From Hyphomicrobiales bacterium (GTDB taxonomy: Bacteria; Pseudomonadota; Alphaproteobacteria; Rhizobiales; Rhizobiaceae): a stretch of 5,749 nucleotides of DNA. The notes under the pieces are model-generated. The model ran no database searches. It had not been told where the DNA came from and worked only from the letters and a program-made list of their open reading frames with translations. The DNA lies in assembly GCA_015654965.1 (NCBI GenBank), contig JAATGD010000263.1, positions 1-5,749 of the forward strand, read 5' to 3'. The translations under genes and the position numbers were made by a program. Below are positions 5,664 through 5,749 of this stretch, in pieces. Each line of letters begins with the position of its first letter. Position 1 is the stretch's first letter.

Positions 5664-5694
5664 CTGTCATTAATATTAGGATTAGAACAGGCAC

Positions 5695-5749
5695 ATGAGA
5701 CTACAACATAAAAAGCTGCAATCCCTTCTCTGGTTCCTCCCGATGATGT
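5695..5749 (+). CDS. possible start of a gene running off the right edge
   Basis: ATG at 5695 opens 18 codons to the window end: a short basic stretch followed by hydrophobic LLWFLPMM, which looks like the beginning of a signal peptide or membrane anchor. The nearest Shine-Dalgarno-like bases (AGG at 5689-5691) are too close to the ATG to be convincing. I cannot assign a family from so few residues, and the ORF could be spurious. Confidence 0.3.
   Translation, partial: MRLQHKKLQSLLWFLPMM

Overview
The window looks like a proteobacterial chromosome with two unlike halves. The left part (1-1367) is ordinary core genome of moderate GC: a Nudix hydrolase and aat on the minus strand, then an initiator tRNA-fMet on the plus strand with its own promoter and a strong intrinsic terminator. 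The Nudix-aat pairing and the base composition suggest a betaproteobacterium, perhaps Nitrosomonas-like. That is a recollection-level guess, because nothing in the window fixes the taxon.

From just past the tRNA terminator to the right end, the DNA behaves like an accessory island or gene graveyard. At 1410-2439 the minus strand holds coiled-coil and helical reading frames that I do not recognise. They break into one another across different frames, and a small downstream gene can be rebuilt only by assuming two single-base indels. At 2440-2543 there is a 29-bp imperfect tandem repeat of the kind found at insertion-sequence ends, but no transposase.

The dominant feature is a plus-strand secreted glycoside hydrolase family 2 gene (2544-5290). 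It resembles the exo-beta-D-glucosaminidase (CsxA) branch and is visibly GC-richer than the left flank. It is split by an apparent one-base deletion in a C run at 3069-3073. Restoring one C gives a 915-residue protein with a signal peptide, an N-terminal jelly roll, an Ig-like domain, a TIM barrel with both predicted catalytic acids, and C-terminal Ig-like domains. The rest of the frame is clean, so the lesion is either very recent, phase-variable, or a sequencing error.

Downstream (5291-5749) are two strong hairpins without T tracts, then a well-placed ribosome binding site in front of a frameshifted exported-protein relic, a weak terminator-like hairpin, and the first 18 codons of a possible new gene. 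A 9-bp inverted repeat (CTGTTATAA...TTATAACAG) brackets the interval 2443-5610. It hints, weakly, that the hydrolase and its trailer moved as one unit.

Functionally, the left genes are housekeeping: nucleotide or cofactor hydrolysis, N-end-rule tagging and translation initiation. The right half would add export of a chitosan- or mannoside-type glycan hydrolase if its frame were intact. I see no complete novel system. The most interesting items are the almost-intact hydrolase, its repeat-bearing upstream region, and the structured trailer RNA.
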